A DNA stretch of 64,000 nt. It comes from Lachnospiraceae bacterium XBD2001. GTDB taxonomy: Bacteria; Bacillota; Clostridia; Lachnospirales; Lachnospiraceae. Below are positions 48,239-56,966 of the stretch, piece after piece (the stretch's first letter is position 1; each line of letters starts with the position of its first letter). Below the pieces are notes generated by a model that did no database searches, had not been told where the DNA came from, and saw only the letters and a list, made by a program, of their open reading frames with translations. The stretch covers positions 1-64,000 of the forward strand of contig FPAN01000010.1 of assembly GCA_900116395.1 (NCBI GenBank). The letters run 5' to 3'. Position numbers and translations under genes: made by a program.

Positions 48239-49219
48239 TTATTTTGAATATTTCAAAAGCAACATCTCCACTCCCACACTGGCATCCAGCTTGCCGCTCT
48301 TCACCTGCTCATCCGTGGAAGCACATTCGATTAAGATGCGCTCTAACTGTCCGGTGGAAAAGTTCTTCGCCATTTTCTGATACTTATCTACAAAGAAACT
48401 GTAACGAAGGCCCATCACCTTCTGGATTTCATTTTTCTTCATGCCCTGCTCCAAATAACTCTTGGTCTGCAGGATGGAACGAAACTGTCCCTCTAAGGAA
48501 GCTAAGATATAAAGAGGCGCCACCTTGTGTTCCAACATGTCCTGGTATGCAAGCATGGCCTTCCGTGGATTCTTCTCTCCGATTCCGTCTACCAGAATAA
48601 ACATGCGCTCTTCCGAAGAGTCAATGCAAATCTCCCGTACGTCCTGTCTGGAGATCGCCGGCTTGTCGGCACAATAATCCAACAGCTTCTCTAACTCCCG
48701 ATCCATATTCTCCATATTGGTGGAGCAGCGATTCCGGAATTCTTCCCAGGCATCCATGGTAATCTGCTTGCCGGCACGCTTCACACGGCCGCCAACCCAG
48801 GCCTGCAATTCCTTCTCTTCCGGGAAATTCAACTCCACAACCTCGCCTACCTTGGCAAATTCCTTGTAGGTGCGACTGCGCTTATCTATTTTGCTCTCAA
48901 CAAACACCAAGAATGCCGTCTCAGACATCTTGGAAAAATAGTCCGCCAAATCATCTACGGAGCGATTAAAGAATCCGCTGTTCTCCACATATACCACACG
49001 CCAGTCTGCAAAAAACGGCATGGTATCCGCAAAATCAATAATCTCGTGCTCGTTGATTCCGCTGCCTTCGAAGGTCATGTAATTCATGGTATCTCCATCC
49101 TTCACCGTAGCGGATAACAGGCGCTTACGATACAGCTGCTTCAGATAATCCTCATCGCCGTATAGTAAGTATGCCGGCTTTAAGTTGCCGGACTTCAACT
49201 GTTCATCAATTGTTCTCAT
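48239..49219 (-). CDS. holA: DNA polymerase III subunit delta
   Basis: Clamp-loader delta subunit of 326 residues. The N-terminal AAA-like fold starts with LKPAYLLYGDEDYL, followed by the LKQLY helix that wedges the clamp, and a helical collar domain at the C-terminus. The Walker A is degenerate as usual for delta. The ribosome site is weak. It lies 25 bases after the PqqD/HPrK-like gene. Confidence 0.93.
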   Translation of the reverse strand: MRTIDEQLKSGNLKPAYLLYGDEDYLKQLYRKRLLSATVKDGDTMNYMTFEGSGINEHEIIDFADTMPFFADWRVVYVENSGFFNRSVDDLADYFSKMSETAFLVFVESKIDKRSRTYKEFAKVGEVVELNFPEEKELQAWVGGRVKRAGKQITMDAWEEFRNRCSTNMENMDRELEKLLDYCADKPAISRQDVREICIDSSEERMFILVDGIGEKNPRKAMLAYQDMLEHKVAPLYILASLEGQFRSILQTKSYLEQGMKKNEIQKVMGLRYSFFVDKYQKMAKNFSTGQLERILIECASTDEQVKSGKLDASVGVEMLLLKYSK

Positions 49220-49244
49220 ATGCTATGTTACTCAATTCTTATGT

Positions 49245-50441
49245 CTAATTTCGGTTGCCGTCATCAATCACGGACTTCAGATAGGTGATGGCATCCTGGG
49301 TCTGGTTGCAATGAATACGCAAAATCGGAACAAACCGTTTCACCTTCGCCACAAAATCGATATTGCCTTCCGTCAATTCTCTGGAATACATTGGCGAAGC
49401 TAGCCCCATGGCTGCAAATATAATGCAGTCACTGGTAGAACGACCGGACATATGGTTCGTGGTGGAATGCTTCAGACTGATGACACCACCAAGCTCTAAA
49501 GGACGATTCACATCTTCATCCAAAAAGCTTCCCCAAGGAAGATTCCATACATTTACATGGTCCCCATCGATTTCCAACAGGTTGGTACGATGATTGCAGC
49601 GCTTTACTTCGGACAAGTCTGCCAGGCGACCGGTCAACTCATCCCAATTGGTTCCGTCGGAAGAGACGAACAAATATCCTCTGTTCCGATACTGTAACAG
49701 CCAGGAAGTAAAAGCGAACTTCCCATGAGCAAAGGCCAAAATCAAAAAGCTCTGATGCATGGCCTCATATACTTCTGCCGTAATCTCGTCATCCGGCAAA
49801 TTCATATCGGAGATAAAAAGAACCGCCTTGGATCCGTCCTTACGAACACGCATCTCATGAAGGCTGCGATTATACGGGAACAAATAGTAGTAATGGCGCT
49901 CATCCGCATAAACAATCACCTGATGTGTACGGGTAATCAACTCTCCCACTCCCATCAGGCGCGGTGCCGACATCACCACCTCCACCCGCTGCATGAAAGC
50001 ACGTTCTTCCGGCATAATCGAATCCAAATTCACCGGTTCCATGGCACTCTTACCGCGATACAACTGTAGCTCCGGTGCAATGTATTCTCTCGGTCCGTTG
50101 TATAACACACGAAGTCCTGCAATCTCAAACACATCGTAATCCGCCAGCGGCCCAATCAATCGCTTGTTCTTACGATTAATGACTTCAATATTCTCAAGCA
50201 TCAAAAAGAAGGCTGTCACCTTGTCGCGAATCGCCTCTGAATCCGATGCCATACCAAGATGCTTCGCCAATTCCAATGCGCATGCATCTTCGTCATACCC
50301 CTGCTTCACATAATCCCAGAGAAAGACTTCGTCTTCATCCAAGGAGGTACCCTGAAACTGCAATGCAATTCCCTGGCCGTAAGGCAGCAGGTACGGAACC
50401 CCTTCGATATATTTGATCATGTACTCTTTGCGAACTTTCAT
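49245..50441 (-). CDS. PqqD-like plus degenerate HPr-kinase-like protein
   Basis: Protein of 398 residues of unknown function. Residues about 15-90 look like a PqqD/RRE wing (DEDEVFLWDYVKQGYDEDA and ENIEVINRKNK). Residues about 240-340 follow the plan of HprK-like kinases found beside PqqD proteins, with the late block GDHVNVWNLPWGSF. At the P-loop place (about 259-269) the sequence is VSSDGTNWDEL, lacking the Gly-Lys-Ser/Thr core, so ATP binding is doubtful. No radical SAM peptide-maturase gene is nearby. GAGGTG precedes the ATG. It sits between comEC and holA. The two-domain reading is by eye and moderately certain. Confidence 0.5.
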   Translation of the reverse strand: MKVRKEYMIKYIEGVPYLLPYGQGIALQFQGTSLDEDEVFLWDYVKQGYDEDACALELAKHLGMASDSEAIRDKVTAFFLMLENIEVINRKNKRLIGPLADYDVFEIAGLRVLYNGPREYIAPELQLYRGKSAMEPVNLDSIMPEERAFMQRVEVVMSAPRLMGVGELITRTHQVIVYADERHYYYLFPYNRSLHEMRVRKDGSKAVLFISDMNLPDDEITAEVYEAMHQSFLILAFAHGKFAFTSWLLQYRNRGYLFVSSDGTNWDELTGRLADLSEVKRCNHRTNLLEIDGDHVNVWNLPWGSFLDEDVNRPLELGGVISLKHSTTNHMSGRSTSDCIIFAAMGLASPMYSRELTEGNIDFVAKVKRFVPILRIHCNQTQDAITYLKSVIDDGNRN

Positions 50442-50470
50442 AGGTTCACCTCGTATCTATACTTTTTCTT

Positions 50471-50479
50471 ATTTTATCA
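50471..50479 (-). promoter_or_regulatory. Extended -10 for the PqqD/HPrK-like gene
   Basis: TG-A-TAAAAT on the minus strand about 30 bases before the start; no good -35. The comEC-side gap (50442-50588) holds nothing else clear. Confidence 0.4.
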
Positions 50480-50588
50480 TGTTCAAAGAATTGTCGAAAG
50501 TCGATTATTCGTTTTTCCTCAGTAGCGAAAATATACAATTCTAGACACTTTTTTCTCTACGAACGTAGACAATATCAGTGTTTGTGTA

Positions 50589-53063
50589 CTACTTGCCCTC
50601 AAAAAACCCATATATCTCCATGCGTTTCCCGTTTTTTCGCAGTGTTAGCTGTCCTTCGTCGATGGTGCAATGCCATGGAATTTGTTGTTTTTCCAACCGA
50701 CCCAGAAACTCTTTCCCCGGATGACCGTAGGAATTATTCTTACCGGCAGAGATAAAGACCACCTCCGGTTGCAGCGTTTCCAGCCACTCTGCGCAATCCG
50801 AGGAGTTAGAACCGTGATGCCCGGCCTTCAAGAAATCAATGTGCATGTCACGCAACCGCCGTCCCATCCCATGACTTAGAATATAGCGTTCCTGTTCCTC
50901 TCCCAGATCTCCGGTGAATACGCCATGAAAATCTTCCATGGACAACAGCAGACACAAGGAGTTCTCGTTGGTACCTTCATAGGCTGCCACGCCGGGCGGA
51001 TAGAAACACTCCAGTCGCATCTGCTTCGTTCCGATCACATCCCCCGCTTCCATGTACAGAATCGTCACCCCATGGGCTTCGCAGGCACGACATAAGGCGT
51101 CATAGCCTTCATTTTTCTCCACCATCTTCGCCAGCACCAAATATCGGATTTCCACGTCCCCCTCTAATACTTCCAACACACCGTTATAATGGTCTTCATC
51201 CATATGGGTAATAAACCAATAGGAGACTTCCCGCACGCCATGATACTGAAGGAACGGTTCAATAACATAGGTTCCCACTTCACTCTTAGAGGAGGATCCA
51301 CCGTCAATAAAAAAGTCCGTTCCTTCCGGGCTTTGGATGTAGATTCCGTCTCCTTGTCCAACAGATAACACATCGATTTCAAATCCCGTCTTGGGAAGCA
51401 TCAGCACGCCAAGACTGGCCATACATCCTGCGGCAATTGCTACCAGGTAGATACGAATCCACTTTGTAGCACGCTTCCTGCTTCCATGTCTTGCCCGCTC
51501 CCAAAGTGGCGCCAGATGCCTTCTTACCATCTGCTGTAAAAATGTACACACTCCGAGAAGAAGCAAATAATAAAGCAATATCTGCCACATCTGCGGACGT
51601 CCCACAATCCACTGTGCTGCCGGAAGATTCAGGGAATGGGCACAGAGACTCTCATAGAAATAGAGAATCAAATGGCACGGGAAGAAAAATACTTTCCAGA
51701 TTGGAAGCATGCCAAAGAAAGAGCCGCAAATACCGCCCAGCAAACCACCCAAAAGGCCCATCGTAATTAAGATACCAAGCACCGGTAATACCAAAAGGTT
51801 GATGCCCACCACATACATCGGAAATCCATAGAAGAAATACGCCATGATGGGAATGGTTGCCATATGAATCCCCATACCGGATAACAGATTCCCAATTAGG
51901 ATTTCCTTGGCATTTTTCCGGTAATGCTTCCCGTGGTCCATTCGATGAAACGTCCGCCAGCGGTAATCGCAAAGCATCTCATAGGTGCCACCCATGGAAT
52001 TTGCCACCAGAACAACCCCTAGGACAGCGCCAAAAGAAAACACAAATCCAATCTGGCAATAAGCATAAGGATTCTGCCACAGCAAGACGATACTCATAAC
52101 CGCCAGCGCCGTAAGAAGATCATAGCTTAAACCAAACACGCAAGACACCAAAAACAGCGCAAACATTCCCACTGCCCGCTCCGTGGAAATGCTGTTTCCT
52201 GTGAGCATTCCGTATAACAGTACCAGTACAAAGGTGATGCTTGCCGCCGGTAATGGAAGGATACGCTTTCGCAACCTGCGGTAGCAAAGCATTCCAACCA
52301 AGGATATATGCAGTCCCGAAATCGCCAGAATATGGCTGATTCCCGTATCCTGAAACAGACGCTTTGCCTCCTCGGACAAGTCCTTTTTCTCTCCCAAGGT
52401 CATGGCTGCTAAGATTCCGCTCTCTTCTCCGGGAAGGTAGTAGGCATACACCGCCGCCACTTCTCTTCGCAAATCAAACAACCCTTGCCCAAGGCCAAAC
52501 AATGGTGGTTTTATCAGTCGTATCTCTGTTGGTTTTACAACAGCGCCCACCATCTTTGCCAGATAGTACTCCGCCTCATCAAATCCGCCATCATTTTCCC
52601 CACGACGAAAAGAGCGCACCGTTCCTTCTACGTAATAGCGTCCGCCCAATGGGTATGCATCTTCCTCTACCGTCACCACAAGTGCACCTTCCCAGTAATC
52701 CATGTGATACTCCACAGGAAATTCGATGCGAGACAGTTCATAATTCCAATGCTCGTTCTTATATTCTTTTTTCATCAGTGTTCCCGTAAAACAGATTGTC
52801 TTGTCCGGAACGAATTGGTGGTTGGATAATGTCATGCAGGATACTGCACTTAGACCGCGAAATATTCCAAGCCCGAAAAACAGGCAGAGGCCTATTCCGT
52901 GAAGAAATCGTTTGGATAAGGTTCGCTGGGCGGTTTTGCCACCGTATAGGAGAAAAACCGCACCAACAAGCCCCAGCACAAGGAACATCGCCTTATGCGT
53001 AATTGCAAACAATATGCCAAACAGGAACCATACTGCCATCTGCAGTAGATACCGTTTGTTCAA
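50589..53063 (-). CDS. comEC: DNA uptake channel protein ComEC/Rec2
   Basis: Polytopic protein of 824 residues. An N-terminal OB/DUF4131 part, a Competence membrane domain with about ten helices (about 200-500) and a C-terminal metallo-beta-lactamase-like nuclease domain (THMDEDHYNGV, KAGHHGSNSS) are visible. It carries single-stranded DNA into the cytosol during transformation. All three domains are intact. It is the last gene of comEA-RR-HK-gerMN-comEC. Confidence 0.93.
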   Translation of the reverse strand: MNKRYLLQMAVWFLFGILFAITHKAMFLVLGLVGAVFLLYGGKTAQRTLSKRFLHGIGLCLFFGLGIFRGLSAVSCMTLSNHQFVPDKTICFTGTLMKKEYKNEHWNYELSRIEFPVEYHMDYWEGALVVTVEEDAYPLGGRYYVEGTVRSFRRGENDGGFDEAEYYLAKMVGAVVKPTEIRLIKPPLFGLGQGLFDLRREVAAVYAYYLPGEESGILAAMTLGEKKDLSEEAKRLFQDTGISHILAISGLHISLVGMLCYRRLRKRILPLPAASITFVLVLLYGMLTGNSISTERAVGMFALFLVSCVFGLSYDLLTALAVMSIVLLWQNPYAYCQIGFVFSFGAVLGVVLVANSMGGTYEMLCDYRWRTFHRMDHGKHYRKNAKEILIGNLLSGMGIHMATIPIMAYFFYGFPMYVVGINLLVLPVLGILITMGLLGGLLGGICGSFFGMLPIWKVFFFPCHLILYFYESLCAHSLNLPAAQWIVGRPQMWQILLYYLLLLGVCTFLQQMVRRHLAPLWERARHGSRKRATKWIRIYLVAIAAGCMASLGVLMLPKTGFEIDVLSVGQGDGIYIQSPEGTDFFIDGGSSSKSEVGTYVIEPFLQYHGVREVSYWFITHMDEDHYNGVLEVLEGDVEIRYLVLAKMVEKNEGYDALCRACEAHGVTILYMEAGDVIGTKQMRLECFYPPGVAAYEGTNENSLCLLLSMEDFHGVFTGDLGEEQERYILSHGMGRRLRDMHIDFLKAGHHGSNSSDCAEWLETLQPEVVFISAGKNNSYGHPGKEFLGRLEKQQIPWHCTIDEGQLTLRKNGKRMEIYGFFEGK

Positions 53064-53075
53064 ACTCTTACCTCA

Positions 53076-54005
53076 TTAGTCTTCTTCAATCAAAGATACA
53101 TTCGGTTCATAGGTACCTTCCAGCTGATTATTTTCCACATCAATGGCGCTGGTGGTACTAAGAACGGTAATCTTCACCTTGGTAATGGAATCCTGGGTGG
53201 TCAGGGAATCTACGATGGAGTAAATCAATGCTTCCTGGGTCACATTGCTCTCCTGGCTCAGGATGGAAGCATCCAAATCCACATAGCAAATTCCGTCGCT
53301 GACCGTTGCGTTCAGGATTACGTTACGGGAAGAAAATGTTGCCTGTGCACCGGCAGTCTCCGGTGTGTAGGACAAATAATTCAAAATCATCATCGGAAGG
53401 GAAATATTGGTATTGTAGTGTACCAATCGGGTCTCTTCGATGAGCTTGTCGCCCTTCGCCGTCGGATAATAGAAGGTCATCTGCTTGGTTAAGACTGCCT
53501 CCTGCTCTCTGGCGAAATCATCTACAAACGAGTTCTGGGTCATGGCGGTAATCACGTTACCGTAAGAATCCGTCAGGGGTTCGTCTACTACATAGAACAC
53601 CACGCTGTCTACCCCGTCCAGTCCGCAGAAGGTCTTCACCACTGCGGCGCGAAGCAAGGCTTCCCGGATGCTGCCCAAGGACTCATAATCTCTGGAAAAA
53701 TGTAATTCCAGCTGTCCTTCCGTCAACGTATAACTACGTACCGACACGTTATCCGGAATTGGATTGGTGTACTCCACTTCCTGCTTCTTGGAAGTCAGAA
53801 GTGACAACAGTTCTCCAATCTGACCGTCCACATCTGCCGTACGGAAATTCACGTTTACCGGATATAGTGCCGTTGCATTCTTATTCAGGAAATAAACGGT
53901 ATAACCGCTGTTTTCCTTTTTCTTGGAGCCGCAGGCCGTCACAATGATGCCGGCGGTTAGCACAAGCGCTGCTAAAACAATCAGGATTTTCCATATTCTT
54001 TTCAT
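53076..54005 (-). CDS. GerMN-domain lipoprotein
   Basis: Lipoprotein of 309 residues with lipobox IVTAC (Cys at 25). Two GerMN repeats are visible (about 35-160 and 180-300; LELHFSRDYESL and CYVDLDASILSQ are equivalent strands). GerMN domains occur in GerM and in LpqB-like proteins beside two-component systems. Its ATG overlaps the kinase stop by 4 bases (ATGA), so it probably acts with that kinase at the outer face of the membrane. Confidence 0.88.
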   Translation of the reverse strand: MKRIWKILIVLAALVLTAGIIVTACGSKKKENSGYTVYFLNKNATALYPVNVNFRTADVDGQIGELLSLLTSKKQEVEYTNPIPDNVSVRSYTLTEGQLELHFSRDYESLGSIREALLRAAVVKTFCGLDGVDSVVFYVVDEPLTDSYGNVITAMTQNSFVDDFAREQEAVLTKQMTFYYPTAKGDKLIEETRLVHYNTNISLPMMILNYLSYTPETAGAQATFSSRNVILNATVSDGICYVDLDASILSQESNVTQEALIYSIVDSLTTQDSITKVKITVLSTTSAIDVENNQLEGTYEPNVSLIEED

Positions 54006-55456
54006 GAATTGGTCACCTCCTGTTGAATGTAATTCAGCGGTACCCGAACGTCGAAGGTGGTTCCTTCTCCTAAGACACTGCTCACCTTAATCTCTCCATG
54101 ATGCATGTTGATGGCGTTCTTGGTAATAGCAAGGCCAAGACCGGTACCACCAATCTCTCTGGAGTGGGACTTGTCTACGCGATAGAATCGCTCAAAAATA
54201 AAGTCTAAGGATTCCTCCGGAATACCCATACCGGAATCCTCAACACGAATGTAGCAATAGCGGTGATCCGCATTCAAAGAAACATGTACGAATCCACCCG
54301 GATTGTTGTATTTAATACCGTTCTCAATCAAGTTACTGATGGCAAGGGAGAATTTGACTTCGTCAATCTCCACCGTCACCGGACGGAAGCTCTCCATTAC
54401 CAGCTCTACTTCCTGCTTCTCAGCAATCGGCTTCAAGCGCTTCAAAATCAACTCAATCAGCTCATTCAAATTCACCGGAGCAATGTTGAGATTCGCACCG
54501 GATTTATCCATACGAACCAAGGACAACAGGTCATTGATGATCTGAGTCTCACGGTCAATTTCGTTGGTGATATCGCTCATGAATTCCTGATAGAGTTCAA
54601 TCGGAACACCATCGCCCATAGAGTTAATGGAATCCGCCAACACCTTCATGGAAGTAAGCGGTGTCTTCAACTCGTGGGATACGTTGGATACGAATTCCTG
54701 ACGGGACTCATCCACCTTATACATACCATCCGCATAGGCATTGAACTCATCCGCAAGATTTCGAAGCTCGGTAAATCCTTCCGCCTCCAATTCCTTATGG
54801 GAACCGGCCTTATGCATCTTGCCGATATTCGCTGCCATCTTACGAATCGGGAAAGAAATACTTCTGGAGAGAATCAGCGCCAAAATCGTAACCACGATGA
54901 ACGTAATCAATACAATGATCACGCCGACGGAACGATAGAATTCCATATTGGTCTCCAATGCACCGGTGGCTTTATTCACCAGTAAAACACCGTCAATCAC
55001 GGAAGAATCGCTAGGATCCGTAATGGGAACCGTCACCGTAATACAATGGCTGTCGGCATCATAATAAGAGCAGAAGCTTCCTCCTGCACTCTCGATTGCG
55101 TTTTGCCAGACGATGGTACGGCCATCATACATGTTGTATGTGTCTTTTACCACCTTCATGTTGGAATCAATGACCATGATACGGCCGGAATAAATATTCC
55201 CTAAGGTGTTCAGCTGGGTATTCACACTGTTGACGGAAGGATCCTGCAGATATCCACTGGTAACAATCTGATTGCTCAGAAGCTGCGCCTGGGATGAAAT
55301 CGCAATCTCCTCACTGCTTAAGGAACGCTGTTTGATGTTATATATGAACAAATTAACAATAACGAGGCAGGGAAGGATTCCAAGTAACATGATTAACATG
55401 GCTACGTGGAATCGCATGCTCATAATCCTCGGTTTCAATCTATGAAATAGTTTCAT
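54002..55456 (-). CDS. Sensor histidine kinase, WalK-like
   Basis: Membrane kinase of 484 residues. Two helices (about 15-40 and 170-195) enclose an extracellular sensor. HAMP, HisKA with phospho-His in VSNVSHELKTPLTS, and HATPase with ENGIKYNNPGG and GTGLGLAI follow. No cytoplasmic PAS domain is seen, unlike Bacillus WalK. The ATG at 55456 has AGGTG ahead. It is 12 bases after the regulator gene. Confidence 0.92.
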   Translation of the reverse strand: MKLFHRLKPRIMSMRFHVAMLIMLLGILPCLVIVNLFIYNIKQRSLSSEEIAISSQAQLLSNQIVTSGYLQDPSVNSVNTQLNTLGNIYSGRIMVIDSNMKVVKDTYNMYDGRTIVWQNAIESAGGSFCSYYDADSHCITVTVPITDPSDSSVIDGVLLVNKATGALETNMEFYRSVGVIIVLITFIVVTILALILSRSISFPIRKMAANIGKMHKAGSHKELEAEGFTELRNLADEFNAYADGMYKVDESRQEFVSNVSHELKTPLTSMKVLADSINSMGDGVPIELYQEFMSDITNEIDRETQIINDLLSLVRMDKSGANLNIAPVNLNELIELILKRLKPIAEKQEVELVMESFRPVTVEIDEVKFSLAISNLIENGIKYNNPGGFVHVSLNADHRYCYIRVEDSGMGIPEESLDFIFERFYRVDKSHSREIGGTGLGLAITKNAINMHHGEIKVSSVLGEGTTFDVRVPLNYIQQEVTNS

Positions 55457-55468
55457 TGAATACACCTG

Positions 55469-56155
55469 TTATTGGTAGTAATATCCCATTCCCCATTTGG
55501 TATGTACATAGCGTGGTTCCGATGGGTTCGGTTCAATCTTCTCGCGAAGACGTCTGACATGTACGTCTACCGTACGGGCATCTCCCGGATAGTCCTTTCC
55601 CCAAATCAACTCTAAGAGTTCCTCACGGCCGTATACCTTGCCCGGATTGCTGACAAAGTGTAAGAGCAAATCAAACTCCTTGGAAGTCAGATTCATCTCT
55701 ACGTCCTTAATGCGGACACGGCGGCTCTCGGTATTCAAATAAATATCGCCGCTTACAATCTCATAACTCTTGGTCTCCGGATTCACCTGCGGGGCGCTGC
55801 GTCGCATAATTGCCTTAATGCGGGCCTTCACCTCTAAGATATTGAATGGCTTGGTAATGTAATCATCTGCACCGTATTCTAAGCCCAGAATCTTATCCAT
55901 GTCTTCGCCCTTCGCAGTCAACATCACGATTGGAACGTTAGAGACATCACGAATTCTCTGGCACACTTCAAATCCATCCATCTTCGGAAGCATAACATCC
56001 AGAAGAATCATGTCGAACTGCTCGGACAAAGCCTTATTCAAAGCTTCCTCACCGTCATAGGCACAGTCCACTTCCATACCGTCCTGTTCCAGGCTGAAAC
56101 GGATGCCCTTCACGATTAATTTCTCATCATCCACTACCAGTACTCTTTTTGCCAT
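55469..56155 (-). CDS. OmpR-family response regulator, WalR-like
   Basis: Regulator of 228 residues. Receiver with D9-D10 and phospho-acceptor D53 (ILLDVMLPKMDGF), conserved Lys in YITKPF, then a winged-helix DNA-binding domain (LTSKEFDLLLHF, RTVDVHVRRLREKI). Its partner kinase and GerMN lipoprotein follow. Target genes are unknown; cell-wall control is likely from the family. Confidence 0.93.
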   Translation of the reverse strand: MAKRVLVVDDEKLIVKGIRFSLEQDGMEVDCAYDGEEALNKALSEQFDMILLDVMLPKMDGFEVCQRIRDVSNVPIVMLTAKGEDMDKILGLEYGADDYITKPFNILEVKARIKAIMRRSAPQVNPETKSYEIVSGDIYLNTESRRVRIKDVEMNLTSKEFDLLLHFVSNPGKVYGREELLELIWGKDYPGDARTVDVHVRRLREKIEPNPSEPRYVHTKWGMGYYYQ

Positions 56156-56176
56156 AATAACCCTTACCGTACCTTA

Positions 56177-56764
56177 TTATTTTGTAATAATCGAATCCTT
56201 GATTCGGTTGTAGACCCCGTCCTTAATTCCGGGAATCTGCTTAATGTCTTCCGGAGAAGCGAAGTTCCCGTGCTCCGTGCGATACTCCACAATCAGCTTC
56301 GCCTTCGACGCTCCAATACCGGGCAGCGTCATAAGATCCGCCTCACTGGCCGCATTGAGATTCACTCTGCCATCTGCATCCACCGCCGAATCGCTTCCGG
56401 ATGCGGACAAGCTGTGCTCCTCCATGGAATATACATAAATCATCTGCCCGTCTTCCAACTTCGCAGCCTGATTCAAATCCTGTTGATATGCATTCTCCAA
56501 AAGCCCGCCGGCACACGCAATGGCCTCATAAACTCTGGCATCCTGCGATAGGGTAAAAACGCCGGGATTGTTCACGCATCCCGCCACCTGGACCACAATC
56601 TCTTCCGGAACCGGCTCTGCTGCTTCTTGCGTCTGTGTCTCTGCCACTTCCTCCGTCCCCGGGGATGCCGATTCAAAATAGGACTGTTCTCCACATCCTT
56701 GTAACAAAAGTGTTACAGCGATTCCGCCAAAGCAAATGGCAAGCTTTTTGATATGTTTCATCAT
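56177..56764 (-). CDS. comEA: ComEA-like DNA-binding lipoprotein
   Basis: Protein of 195 residues. The signal peptide ends with LLQGC (C24), a lipobox, so it would be lipid-anchored rather than held by the usual single helix. An acidic linker, an SLBB domain (EIVVQVAGCVNNPGVFTL), and a helix-hairpin-helix pair (VNLNAASEADLMTLPGIG; IKQIPGIKDGVYNRI) follow. It binds incoming DNA for ComEC. The ATG at 56764 (or 56761) follows AAGGAG, which is buried in a strong hairpin. Confidence 0.9.
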   Translation of the reverse strand: MMKHIKKLAICFGGIAVTLLLQGCGEQSYFESASPGTEEVAETQTQEAAEPVPEEIVVQVAGCVNNPGVFTLSQDARVYEAIACAGGLLENAYQQDLNQAAKLEDGQMIYVYSMEEHSLSASGSDSAVDADGRVNLNAASEADLMTLPGIGASKAKLIVEYRTEHGNFASPEDIKQIPGIKDGVYNRIKDSIITK

Positions 56765-56768
56765 AAAA

Positions 56769-56800
56769 AGTACTCCTTCCAAAGGGTTGAAAGGAGTCCT
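56769..56800 (-). promoter_or_regulatory. Stem-loop that hides the comEA ribosome-binding site
   Basis: Minus-strand RNA can form a 14-bp stem with one mismatch and a CCCU loop. The 3' arm contains the AAGGAG Shine-Dalgarno site and is followed by UUUUU and the AUG. It could act as translational lock, attenuator, or both. The convergent neighbour is on the other strand, so it is not the terminator of another gene. Confidence 0.75.
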
Positions 56801-56815
56801 GACTACCTCGGCTCT

Positions 56816-56844
56816 ATCGTAACAAAAATACAAAAAGATTACAA
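56816..56844 (-). promoter_or_regulatory. Candidate promoter of the comEA-comEC operon
   Basis: TTGTAA (56839-56844), 17 bases, then TACGAT (56816-56821). Both boxes are weak. Confidence 0.5.
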
Positions 56845-56966
56845 GATAGTTTCAATCTTATGACAAGCCCGAAAAACCACACCAAAATAAAAAGAATACG
56901 ACTTTTAAACCGGACGAAATCATGCTACTATTGTTGAAACATTGTAAAAAAGAGAGAGCATACGTT

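Noticed and set aside
50535-50570. Short stem TCTAC/GTAGA after comEC as terminator
   Set aside because: No T-run follows on either strand and the stem is only five pairs.
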